Shown in pieces: positions 8,379 to 14,954 of a DNA stretch of 17,498 bases. Location of the stretch: assembly GCA_030640565.1 (NCBI GenBank), contig DAOWJD010000014.1, positions 1-17,498 on the forward strand. Reading direction: 5' to 3'. A model generated the notes under the pieces. That model saw nothing but the letters and a program-made list of their open reading frames with translations. It had not been told where the DNA came from and made no database searches. The stretch comes from Nanobdellota archaeon. Its GTDB lineage: Archaea; Nanobdellota; Nanobdellia; Pacearchaeales; GW2011-AR1. Position 1 is the stretch's first letter; each line of letters opens with the position of its first letter. The position numbers and the translations under genes were made by a program.

Positions 8379-10204
8379 CTAAATCCTATTTCAAGCCCCT
8401 TTGTTTCAAATAATAAATGATTGATTTGTAATTGCTCAATTGTTTCAGGCACTGAAAAGCTTTTTGTATCTATCTCAATAGTACTAAAACCGATTAATTC
8501 AGATTCTAAAATATAATATTTTTGTTTTCCTCCTCCTACAAGAGCTTGAGATATTATCTGTTCAGGAACCTCAATTTCAAAACATTTTTCTTCCTTTAAT
8601 CCAAAAGCTCCAAGAACTCCTGATTTTGGAATTTCCATACACTGCTCTGTTGTTGTTTCTCCAATACTAATAGAAGAATCCCTATAAATATAAACATGTA
8701 CTTCATATTGTCCTTCTGCTAACTCTACAATTCTCTGCTCAGGATAAAGAACAGTTTTAGTAAAATCATCTGAAACAAAATAAATTATTGCATTTTCATT
8801 ATAGTTTACTCCGTCGATTTTTAGCTGAATATTTTTATTGTAAAGTTGGTCCATAATAACTGTCAGACTTCCTGGAGAAACTGTTGAAAGTAAATATTTA
8901 GAATCCTTGAAACCTTCTGCTTTAGCTATAACATATCCATTAACACACTGTGGGAAGTTCTCTGAGAGTCTTCCTGCTTCAGTTTCTCCTATATTACATT
9001 TATTTCCAAAACATTCATAAGAAATCTGTGCTTCTCTTACAGGATTTCCTTGCTTGCTCACCACATTAATTTCAATTTCAGAATTTTTATACTGGCAAAG
9101 CTCTGGAACAACACTTTCAATTGCAGTTACATTCAAGGATTGTCTTGGATTATTATTTTGAATAACAACTGCCATAGGAAACTGAAAAATTTCATCTCCA
9201 GAATAAACCTGTACAAGAACAGGATATTTCATACTATAAACAAAATGATAAGGAACATAACAAAATCCCATAATTCCTAAACCAGGTTGGTTTCCTACAG
9301 GATTTGCTATTAAAAGATTTTCTTCAGAAGGCATAACTTCAAAACTATGTGGCCAGTTTCTTGAATTCAAAAATCTAACCTCTTCTTTTACAGAAACATC
9401 AAGAATAAAATAACCATCAGCATCTACTTTTGTATTAAGTGCTAAAGTATTTACTTCAATAGCCTCCTGCAATTCATCAAAAATCTCGTCTGCATTCTTG
9501 ATGAAAGGGGAACACGTAATCTCAACTCCATCAACAGGAGCATAAAGTCTTAATATATCAATTGCATATTCTTCTAAAAATAAATTCTCTTGCTCTTCTT
9601 CATATATCTTTTTCGCAGAATCATAAAGATCTCCTAGTTCTGATTTTACAGTAATCTTATGGTCTTTTATTAAAATACCTTCATTTCCTATAGATATATT
9701 TAGGTTTGCATTGAGTTTAACTCTGACTTCATTATCTTTAATTGTTGCTTTTGCTTCTGATTCTAACAGTGAAATTTCAAACCCTTGGTCATAATAAGAA
9801 TTAAAATTACAGTTATTTATTCTGCCTTCAATAAAGGATTCAAGCTGTTGCTCCATTTCTGTTTCTGTCGGAATCTGTTCTTTTTGAATATTATTTCCAG
9901 AAACATAATACCAATAAGGGATAGGGTTTCCAAGAAAATTCAATTGGGAAGAGAAAGGCATGTATTCAGAACCTGGCTCAAATTCTGGTAAAGAAATATA
10001 TCCTCCTTGACTTTGTAAAACATTTATACCTGTTAAAGTATCTTCCTCTAAACAAGTTAAGAAAGTTGTGTAAATTGGTTCAATATTCTCAGGAATATCT
10101 GTCTTAGTCAAAGTAGTTCTCAGAATAAAATAAGCACCAATTCCTGCAATAATAAGTATTGCAATTATAATGAAAATTGTTACCTGTCCACTCTTATTTT
10201 TCAT
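8375..10204 (-). CDS. exported protein with pilin-like N-terminal anchor and Ig/carboxypeptidase-regulatory-like domains
   Basis: 609 residues starting at ATG 10204. The N-terminus has a short basic segment, then SGQVTIFIII and a hydrophobic helix to about residue 30, resembling archaeal type IV pilin/archaellin (class III) leaders and common in DPANN surface proteins. The remainder has no further membrane segment and should lie outside the cell. Residues about 355-450 look like a carboxypeptidase-regulatory/Ig-like beta-sandwich (PVREAQISYECFG, then AKAEGFKDSK), and about 480-510 resembles a PEGA-like strand pair (LAEGQYEVHVYIYRD). Several Cys could form disulphides. It overlaps the 45-aa gene upstream by 11 nt and the giant downstream by 4 nt, indicating translational coupling and probably a shared complex with the giant. 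No enzymatic motif was recognised; its exact role is unknown. Confidence 0.82.
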   Translation of the reverse strand: MKNKSGQVTIFIIIAILIIAGIGAYFILRTTLTKTDIPENIEPIYTTFLTCLEEDTLTGINVLQSQGGYISLPEFEPGSEYMPFSSQLNFLGNPIPYWYYVSGNNIQKEQIPTETEMEQQLESFIEGRINNCNFNSYYDQGFEISLLESEAKATIKDNEVRVKLNANLNISIGNEGILIKDHKITVKSELGDLYDSAKKIYEEEQENLFLEEYAIDILRLYAPVDGVEITCSPFIKNADEIFDELQEAIEVNTLALNTKVDADGYFILDVSVKEEVRFLNSRNWPHSFEVMPSEENLLIANPVGNQPGLGIMGFCYVPYHFVYSMKYPVLVQVYSGDEIFQFPMAVVIQNNNPRQSLNVTAIESVVPELCQYKNSEIEINVVSKQGNPVREAQISYECFGNKCNIGETEAGRLSENFPQCVNGYVIAKAEGFKDSKYLLSTVSPGSLTVIMDQLYNKNIQLKIDGVNYNENAIIYFVSDDFTKTVLYPEQRIVELAEGQYEVHVYIYRDSSISIGETTTEQCMEIPKSGVLGAFGLKEEKCFEIEVPEQIISQALVGGGKQKYYILESELIGFSTIEIDTKSFSVPETIEQLQINHLLFETKGLEIGFR

Positions 10205-10331
10205 GTTTCTTCGCCTCTGCTATTTTTTTTCTTATAAGTTCTAGTATTTCAGTATTAATATCTTTTGTTATACTCTCTTTAAATTTCTCCCAAAGCTTTT
10301 CATCCTCTACAAGAAGCAAATATTTTTTCAT
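10194..10331 (-). CDS. 45-aa small basic helical protein, first gene of the giant-protein operon
   Basis: ATG at 10331, stop TAA at 10194-10196. The protein begins MKKYLLLVEDEKLWEKFKES and ends in a long charged helix rich in Lys and Glu. An SD-like GAGGGGTG lies just upstream of the ATG and a good TATA box lies about 36 bp upstream, so the start is well supported. It overlaps the 609-aa gene by 11 nt. One short strand followed by two helices, with the pattern LLVEDEKLWEKFK, recalls very small ribbon-helix-helix-like proteins of DPANN genomes, so it may be an autoregulator. That assignment is inference from length and pattern; a simple leader peptide is the alternative. No membrane segment is present. 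Confidence 0.6.
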   Translation of the reverse strand: MKKYLLLVEDEKLWEKFKESITKDINTEILELIRKKIAEAKKHEK

Positions 10332-10345
10332 AAACACCCCTCAAC
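10332..10345 (-). promoter_or_regulatory. ribosome binding site of the 45-aa gene
   Basis: Read on the minus strand, GTTGAGGGGTGTTT directly precedes the ATG. GAGG/GGTG is complementary to the archaeal 16S 3' end (CACCTCC core). It supports the start at 10331. Confidence 0.5.
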
Positions 10346-10361
10346 TCTAATCTAAAAAAAT

Positions 10362-10375
10362 TCTAATATATAAAT
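10362..10375 (-). promoter_or_regulatory. TATA box for the 45-aa / 609-aa / giant operon
   Basis: On the minus strand the sequence reads CATTTATATATTAG, a strong archaeal TATA element. Its centre is about 36 bp from the ATG at 10331, which predicts a leader of roughly 10 nt carrying the ribosome binding site. It is the only good promoter between the 65-aa gene and the giant module. Confidence 0.6.
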
Positions 10376-10392
10376 GTTTCTTAATAACTTAT

Positions 10393-10411
10393 TTACTAAG
10401 TTACTTAGTAA
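10393..10411. promoter_or_regulatory. palindrome TTACTAAG-TTA-CTTAGTAA, candidate operator
   Basis: Two perfect 8-bp inverted arms are separated by three bases. The palindrome sits about 25 bp upstream of the TATA box of the giant-protein operon, next to where TFB contacts the promoter, a typical place for an archaeal regulator. It lacks the T-run expected of a terminator for the upstream 65-aa gene. Confidence 0.45.
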
Positions 10412-10462
10412 GTAAAACAAGGCACGTGTGGATTATGTGAATTTATTGACATTAAACTAATA

Positions 10463-10660
10463 TTAAGAATACATTCTTCCTTTTTTGAAATAACTAAACC
10501 CTCCAATTATAAGAAGAACTCCTCCAATAAAAATTATCCATGATTCAATTAAAGTAAATGATTCAGGGATTTTTACAAATCCAAGAGGATAATTTAGAAA
10601 ATATAAGGCAAAGATAATATACAAAAACATAAACAAAACCCTGAATCTCTTTCTTCTCAT
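10463..10660 (-). CDS. 65-aa membrane protein with two transmembrane helices
   Basis: The protein has a basic N-terminus (MRRKRFR), a first hydrophobic helix at about 8-26, a short loop containing KIPESF, and a second helix at about 36-57 (ESWIIFIGGVLLIIGG), then a basic tail. This predicts a helical hairpin with both ends in the cytoplasm. A TATA box (TTTATATATATAG) is centred about 24 bp from the ATG, so the transcript is probably leaderless and the gene has its own promoter. It lies between the beta-barrel gene and the giant-protein operon, on the same strand. No family was recognised; small membrane proteins of this kind are common in DPANN genomes. Confidence 0.65.
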   Translation of the reverse strand: MRRKRFRVLFMFLYIIFALYFLNYPLGFVKIPESFTLIESWIIFIGGVLLIIGGFSYFKKGRMYS

Positions 10661-10676
10661 AAAAAGATAATAGGGG

Positions 10677-10690
10677 CTATATATATAAAC
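10677..10690 (-). promoter_or_regulatory. TATA box for the 65-aa membrane protein
   Basis: The minus strand reads GTTTATATATATAG, centred about 24 bp upstream of the ATG at 10660. This spacing places the transcription start at or next to the start codon, implying a leaderless mRNA. Confidence 0.55.
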
Positions 10691-10712
10691 TTTATTGGAA
10701 AATGCTTAGTTT

Positions 10713-11285
10713 TTATTTTTTACTTCCAATTGGAAAACGATAACCACATGTTAAAGCAATCATACCTTTTACATTTTCACTTCCTGGCCACACTATATAA
10801 CTGATTCCTCCATGAAGTTTATTAATTTTTACACCAGCACCAAACTTTAATCCAAGTGTTGTATTTGATACCTTCTCACGAATGCCAAATTGGGGAAGAT
10901 TTATTTCTGAATTTTCGATTAATACATTTGCACCAGCCATCAAATAAGGTTTTACTTTTGCTGTTTGTTTTGATAAATCAAACCTTACCTTAGCACTTAA
11001 CAAAGTACTCCTTGTTTTTATGCCTTTTTCTTTTGCTGATGACTTAAAAAAATCTAAACCAACTCCACCCCCAATTACTTTTCCACTAAGACTATAATCT
11101 ACACCAACCATGGTAGAAGGTTTATAAGCTTGTTTTTTTGCAGATATAGGGACTATTGTTCCGACCCTTAGTCCAATATAGTGCTCTAAAGATTGGGCAT
11201 TAAGTTCCAAAGGTATAAACAACATTAGACTCATTAAAGCTGTCCTCTTCGCTTTCCTTACTATTAATTCTAATCTTTGTTTCAT
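10713..11285 (-). CDS. outer-membrane-type beta-barrel protein, probably eight strands
   Basis: 190 residues. The N-terminus has a basic region (MKQRLELIVRKAKR), a hydrophobic core (ALMSLMLFIPLEL) and a likely signal-peptidase site after NAQ, a pattern frequent in Bacteroidota. The mature part shows eight amphipathic strands, each about ten residues, separated by polar turns: YIGLRVGTIV, TMVGVDYSLS, IGGGVGLDFF, TLLSAKVRFD, KPYLMAGANV, TLGLKFGAGV, LHGGISYIVW and MIALTCGYRF. This is the OmpA/OmpX-size porin-like beta-barrel pattern (about 150-180 residues), and the last strand ends with an aromatic, as outer membrane proteins usually do. Arg codons are mostly AGG/AGA, with two CGT, and the base composition matches the neighbours, so recent transfer is not obvious. 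The gene follows the Cys-rich gene by 39 nt and may be co-transcribed. A barrel protein in an archaeon is unexpected; a secreted beta-sandwich is the alternative. Confidence 0.72.
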   Translation of the reverse strand: MKQRLELIVRKAKRTALMSLMLFIPLELNAQSLEHYIGLRVGTIVPISAKKQAYKPSTMVGVDYSLSGKVIGGGVGLDFFKSSAKEKGIKTRSTLLSAKVRFDLSKQTAKVKPYLMAGANVLIENSEINLPQFGIREKVSNTTLGLKFGAGVKINKLHGGISYIVWPGSENVKGMIALTCGYRFPIGSKK

Positions 11286-11324
11286 TTTATTTGAATTTTA
11301 TTTATTGCCATGCATAATTCATAA

Positions 11325-13796
11325 CTAAACATAATAACATGCTCCATAATTACATATTTCTATCTTACATCTTCCTGAGATGCATCCATGTTCACAATCT
11401 TCTATTTTCTTTTTTGAAGTAGATGATATACAATCTGAATCAGAACAATCTCTTGTTATATAGTCTCTATAAACATTATCATTATGACAGTAATTATCTC
11501 CAGTATATCCACTTACTCCACATTCTTGAACTTTTTCCTCTTCTATATATTCATTATCAAAACAAACCCCTATAGAACACCCTTTATTATGACAGATTTT
11601 ATCATGATAAACATCTCCATCTTCACAATAATCATCTTGCCAATCCTCACAATAATCAGAACCACAATCTTCTTTTAATTCAAGAGCAGTTGAATTTGAG
11701 CAATATGAATCACCTGTTCCAGCATTATTGCATGTATAAGTTATATAATTTTGCCAGACATTATCTTCCTGACATGATGAATCTCCCACATAATCATTAA
11801 CACCACATTCAGAATCATTATAACATTCTACATATACACACTCCCCGTCTAAACAGCCTTCAGCTCCGCATTCTTGAACTTTTTGCGTTGTTGTATTTTC
11901 AAAACAAGCTCCATCTGAACAACCCCTATCTGTAAAATTCTGATAAACATCATTATCATAACAATAATTATCACTATGGGAATCTTCTCTGCAATCCTCT
12001 TTCATAATTATATTGCTTTCATCGCTACAAAAAGATTGTTCTGTTCCAGGATTATTACAAGTATATTCTCTATACCACTGGTAAACATCATTATTAGAAC
12101 ACCAAGGACTCCCACTGAGATCATTTACTCCACAATCTATATTAGAAGAACAAATTATATTTGGATTTGATTTACAATTCCCATTTATGCATCCATACTG
12201 GCATGTTTCAACAAATCTTTCATTTTCATATGAATTTGAATAACAATGAACACCAAATGACGTTGTGGTTGTGCATCCTTTGTTATAACAAAGTTGGGTT
12301 TCATATGCGTCGTCCCCGTGGCAAGTATCTCTATACCAATCAGAACAACCATCATTTCCACACTCCTGTTTTTTTTCTTCTCTATTATCACATGCATCAT
12401 ACCAATAAATATCATTATAAGCACACTTTGTATATGAATGACTTGTACAAGTTATACAGGTTCCAGAACCATCACATTCATTATTTGTTCCGCAAGAAGT
12501 GTGTTTAGGTTTATTTGTATAATCAATACAAGCCATAGCAAAACTACAACTACCTGCTCCATTACAATATTTACCTACATCATGATAATTCCTACAAGTT
12601 GTATCTAAATAATCACAGTCTTTAGTTCCACAAACTGTTGAAGTTCCATAATAATTACAAGTGGAATCTCCTGCAGTACAATATTCACAAATTCCACAAG
12701 TATCATAATTAAAAGTACCCCAAGTATAACTAGCACTTAAACCAGTGCAATAATAATCTCTCTTAATAACAGAACTTGTTCCTGTTGGAGAATTTATTCC
12801 AGAGCAATAATAAGAATCAATATAACCTGTTGGTTGACTTAGATAAGGTTTAAATTCATATGGCCTGCTCGACAAATCACAACAAACTCCTGAAAGACAA
12901 TCGCACTCTCCATTTACATAACCATAAACACTATAACTAGAAGTAGACATCTCCCCAACTTTATTGCCAAAATCATAAATTTTAACATAAAATTCTCCAC
13001 TTGCTCCAGGGTCAGGAATAATCGCATCACTTAAATCAACACTCAAGAAATCTCCTTCAAAATAAAAAGATTCGCAATCATAGCTTTTACTTGAACCACA
13101 ATCCCAATCCACAAGATCATCAGGAAAAATCCCGTCATATTCCATCAAATCTATACACCAGGTAACATAAGCATAGCCATTCCTTGCACAATCATATAAA
13201 TCTCCATAATCTGGATAAAATCTTGCTCTTCCTTTAACAATAATATCTATTTCCTCATTCTCACAAACATTTGAAGGCAAAGAAGGGTCAAATTTAATAT
13301 AGTACGTAGATGAACTTGTAGATAAAACATATTCTTTTCCATCCCTCATAATATAACTTGTACCATTTCTATTAAGAATTTCACTAGATAAATTCATAAA
13401 ATCATCTATTTCAGTCTCATTAACCCCTTCTGTATAATTAGTTTCATTTTGATTGTCCACAATTTCATTTAAGACAGGAACATCAACAACATTTCCAGTT
13501 ATTACAGGAGCAGAAGAAGCACTGCCTCCACTTCCTCCTCCAGAAGATTTCTTAGAAGAGGATTTTTTATCAATCTCATCAAAAGTAAACTTAATTTCAT
13601 TACCTAAAGAATTTACATCTTGAGAAGTATCTTGTTCAGTATCAAGTAAAATAAGTTCTGTCCCTATATTGTTTTCATTATCTGATTTCCTAATTTCATT
13701 TGTAATTATAACTCCTGAAGAAACCACTAAGACCGAGATTACTAAAAAGATTAATGTAACACTTGCTTTTTTAGAAGTTAAAAAAAAACTTCCCAT
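11325..13796 (-). CDS. 823-aa anchored Cys-rich repeat surface protein
   Basis: ATG 13796 follows TATA-rich DNA. The N-terminal segment (KKASVTLIFLVISVLVV, about 9-32) is a single hydrophobic anchor resembling an archaeal pilin leader. A Ser/Gly/Lys-rich linker occupies about 77-95, followed by a globular part with NxT/NxS sites (about 115-300). From about 320 to the end the protein is dominated by Cys-rich modules. Two units of about 108 residues start with CGVND near 553 and 661 and share DVYQ-Y, TCNN-GT, SYC and KEDC landmarks; a third, shorter unit starts CGVSGYTGD near 758. There are no catalytic motifs and no second membrane segment. The pattern predicts a long disulphide-stabilised stalk or adhesin, a type common in Woesearchaeota-like genomes. 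It needs extracellular disulphide formation. The gene may head a transcript that includes the barrel gene. Confidence 0.75.
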   Translation of the reverse strand: MGSFFLTSKKASVTLIFLVISVLVVSSGVIITNEIRKSDNENNIGTELILLDTEQDTSQDVNSLGNEIKFTFDEIDKKSSSKKSSGGGSGGSASSAPVITGNVVDVPVLNEIVDNQNETNYTEGVNETEIDDFMNLSSEILNRNGTSYIMRDGKEYVLSTSSSTYYIKFDPSLPSNVCENEEIDIIVKGRARFYPDYGDLYDCARNGYAYVTWCIDLMEYDGIFPDDLVDWDCGSSKSYDCESFYFEGDFLSVDLSDAIIPDPGASGEFYVKIYDFGNKVGEMSTSSYSVYGYVNGECDCLSGVCCDLSSRPYEFKPYLSQPTGYIDSYYCSGINSPTGTSSVIKRDYYCTGLSASYTWGTFNYDTCGICEYCTAGDSTCNYYGTSTVCGTKDCDYLDTTCRNYHDVGKYCNGAGSCSFAMACIDYTNKPKHTSCGTNNECDGSGTCITCTSHSYTKCAYNDIYWYDACDNREEKKQECGNDGCSDWYRDTCHGDDAYETQLCYNKGCTTTTSFGVHCYSNSYENERFVETCQYGCINGNCKSNPNIICSSNIDCGVNDLSGSPWCSNNDVYQWYREYTCNNPGTEQSFCSDESNIIMKEDCREDSHSDNYCYDNDVYQNFTDRGCSDGACFENTTTQKVQECGAEGCLDGECVYVECYNDSECGVNDYVGDSSCQEDNVWQNYITYTCNNAGTGDSYCSNSTALELKEDCGSDYCEDWQDDYCEDGDVYHDKICHNKGCSIGVCFDNEYIEEEKVQECGVSGYTGDNYCHNDNVYRDYITRDCSDSDCISSTSKKKIEDCEHGCISGRCKIEICNYGACYYV

Positions 13797-13816
13797 AAAA
13801 TAAGGACTTCTTTATA

Positions 13817-13838
13817 CCTTAAATATATTTATATACCA
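13817..13838 (-). promoter_or_regulatory. TATA-box region for the Cys-rich surface protein
   Basis: The minus strand reads GGTATATAAATATATTTAAGGT, two overlapping TATA-like elements centred about 28-38 bp upstream of the ATG at 13796. The nearer one would give a leaderless or nearly leaderless transcript. The region is shared, divergently, with the tRNA-Val promoter. Confidence 0.5.
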
Positions 13839-13850
13839 GATCATCAAAAA

Positions 13851-13866
13851 GATTTATATAAAAATC
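13851..13866 (+). promoter_or_regulatory. TATA box for tRNA-Val
   Basis: GATTTATATAAAAATC lies about 32 bp upstream of the tRNA 5' end. The sequence is an imperfect palindrome and could in principle serve the divergent Cys-rich gene too, but the distance suits the tRNA better. Confidence 0.5.
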
Positions 13867-13890
13867 TAACCTTATCTCCTAAAGCAATAA

Positions 13891-13962
13891 GGCCTCGTAG
13901 TCCAGTGGTTAAGACGCATCGCTGACTTCGATGTAACCCCAGTTCGATTCTGGGCGGGGCCA
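13891..13962 (+). tRNA. tRNA-Val (anticodon GAC)
   Basis: The acceptor stem GGCCTCG pairs with CGGGGCC (one T-G wobble), with discriminator A and no encoded CCA. The D arm is GTC/GAC. The anticodon stem CATCG/CGATG closes the loop CTGACTT, giving anticodon GAC. The T arm is CCCAG / TTCGATT / CTGGG. All arms are complete and there is no intron. The base 3' of the anticodon (position 37) is T, whereas a purine is almost universal, so the isotype call carries slight doubt. The A discriminator fits valine. Confidence 0.85.
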
Positions 13963-13994
13963 TTTGTTATTTGAAGGTGAATCTTATTAACAAG

Positions 13995-14004
13995 TTTTAA
14001 AAAC
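13995..14004 (+). promoter_or_regulatory. TATA box for the eL42 operon (leaderless)
   Basis: TTTTAAAAAC is centred about 26 bp upstream of the eL42 ATG at 14025, so transcription should start at or within a base or two of the start codon. The same ten bases occur upstream of tRNA-Thr at 16444. Confidence 0.6.
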
Positions 14005-14024
14005 CTGGTTTTTCTTTTTTCAAC

Positions 14025-14336
14025 ATGAAAATTCCGAAGACAACAAACAGATTTTGTCCTTATTGCAACAAAAAAACAAAGCAAAAAATAAAGATAGTAG
14101 GAACAGGATTCCAAAGAGGGACTTTAACAAGAGGTTCTAAATCAAGAGCTAAATTAAGGGGATTGGGGAGGGGAATTGGAAATAAAGGTATTTGGGGTTC
14201 AAAACCAGCCCAATCAAAACACAAAAGAAAATCTAAAACAACTAAAAAAACAAATTTCCTTTATGTCTGTGATGTTTGTGGGAAAGCAAAATACCAGAAA
14301 AAAGGAAAAAGAGCAGGGAAAGTAATCCAAGAATAA
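14025..14336 (+). CDS. rpl44e: large-subunit ribosomal protein eL42 (L44e)
   Basis: 103 residues, close to the usual archaeal length of about 90-95. It begins MKIPK like its homologues, with a zinc-ribbon pair CPYC (Cys 11 and 14) and a second pair CDVC (Cys 82 and 85), separated by a very basic Gly/Arg/Lys region. The protein binds the E-site region of the large subunit and contacts the CCA end of deacylated tRNA. The start is fixed by the TATA spacing, which implies a leaderless transcript. In many archaea eL42 is followed by eS27; here it is followed instead by a 36-aa ORF and an exonuclease. It probably heads an operon reaching to nucleoside diphosphate kinase. Confidence 0.95.
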   Translation: MKIPKTTNRFCPYCNKKTKQKIKIVGTGFQRGTLTRGSKSRAKLRGLGRGIGNKGIWGSKPAQSKHKRKSKTTKKTNFLYVCDVCGKAKYQKKGKRAGKVIQE

Positions 14337-14337
14337 A

Positions 14338-14448
14338 ATGGCAGATAAGGATGATTTTCTCGGAACAGGAAAAACATCTGGAGAAAAGATAGGAAACTTT
14401 ATCCCAAAATTAAGAAGACTTAAAAATAAAGGAATTTGGGAAAGATGA
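14338..14448 (+). CDS. 36-aa unrecognised small protein between eL42 and the exonuclease
   Basis: The ATG lies one base after the eL42 stop, and the TGA (14446-14448) overlaps the exonuclease ATG at 14445 as ATGA. The product, starting MADKDDFLGTGKTSGEKIG, is polar and basic, with a likely amphipathic helix NFIPKLRRLKNKG and no membrane segment. The spacing on both sides is exactly that of coupled genes in this operon, which argues for translation. The place is the one where eS27 stands in many archaea, but no CxxC zinc ribbon is present, so it is not eS27. No family was recognised. A non-coding spacer that happens to stay open is the alternative. Confidence 0.5.
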   Translation: MADKDDFLGTGKTSGEKIGNFIPKLRRLKNKGIWER

Positions 14449-14954
14449 TGGAAAAGAATATTATATTTATGGATGGGGAATTTGCAAAACTAAAACCAGA
14501 TGGAATTGATTTATTATCCCTAGCCTTAATTAAACCAAATGGAGAAGAACTTTACTTGGAAATAGAATTTGATGGAGAAATAAGTCCTTGGGTAAAAGAA
14601 AATGTATTGCCTAACCTTAAACAAGAGAAAGTATCAAAAGAAAAAGCAACTGAATTAATTAAAGATTTTGTTGGAAATGAAAAACCATATTTAATTGCTT
14701 ATGTAAATCAATTTGATTGGATGGGAATTTGCAAATTATTTAATGTAAAAAATACAGAAGATATCTCAAAATTGCCTTTTTTCTGGGCACCTATAGACTT
14801 TGCAAGTATTTTATTTGAAAAAGGAGTTAAACCAACGATAAATCCAATAGAGCTTGCAAAAAAATATCATATTGAAGTCTCAACAATAAAAAAACATCAT
14901 GCGTTAGATGATGCAAGGCTTTTAAAGAAAATATATGATAAAGTTATAAAATGA
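14445..14954 (+). CDS. DEDDh-family 3'-5' exonuclease (RNase T/DnaQ fold)
   Basis: 169 residues from ATG 14445; TTG 14436 and ATG 14448 are alternatives, and 14445 is preferred because it overlaps the preceding TGA. All five DEDDh residues are visible: D10 and E12 in FMDGEF, D91 in NQFDW, H151 and D156 in HHALDDA. These coordinate two metal ions for 3'-5' nucleotide removal from RNA or single-stranded DNA. The protein is a single domain with no polymerase or helicase attached, close in size to RNase T and oligoribonuclease or Rv2179c-like enzymes. The HxALxDA ending and the MDGEF start argue for the short exoribonuclease branch. Its position inside a ribosomal operon suggests RNA processing or turnover, but the substrate is inference. 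The stop overlaps the next gene by 4 nt (ATGA). Confidence 0.8.
   Translation: MMEKNIIFMDGEFAKLKPDGIDLLSLALIKPNGEELYLEIEFDGEISPWVKENVLPNLKQEKVSKEKATELIKDFVGNEKPYLIAYVNQFDWMGICKLFNVKNTEDISKLPFFWAPIDFASILFEKGVKPTINPIELAKKYHIEVSTIKKHHALDDARLLKKIYDKVIK

Noticed and set aside
10393..10411. Palindrome as an intrinsic terminator of the 65-aa gene
   Set aside because: There is no T-run after the stem and the stem is AT-rich; its position before a TATA box fits an operator better.
10713..11285. Beta-barrel gene as evidence that the whole window is bacterial or a chimeric contig
   Set aside because: Genes on both sides are archaeal or DPANN-like, and base composition and Arg codon choice are similar to the neighbours; read-level proof is not available here.
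13872..14114. Minus-strand ORF of 80 codons covering tRNA-Val and the start of eL42
   Set aside because: Its middle translates the antisense of the tRNA (the familiar NRTGVTSKSAMRLNHWTTRP type string) and it conflicts with two well-supported genes.
14356..14391. Possible P-loop (GTGKTS) in the 36-aa ORF
   Set aside because: The Walker A spacing GxxxxGK(S/T) is not met and the protein is far too short for a nucleotide-binding fold.
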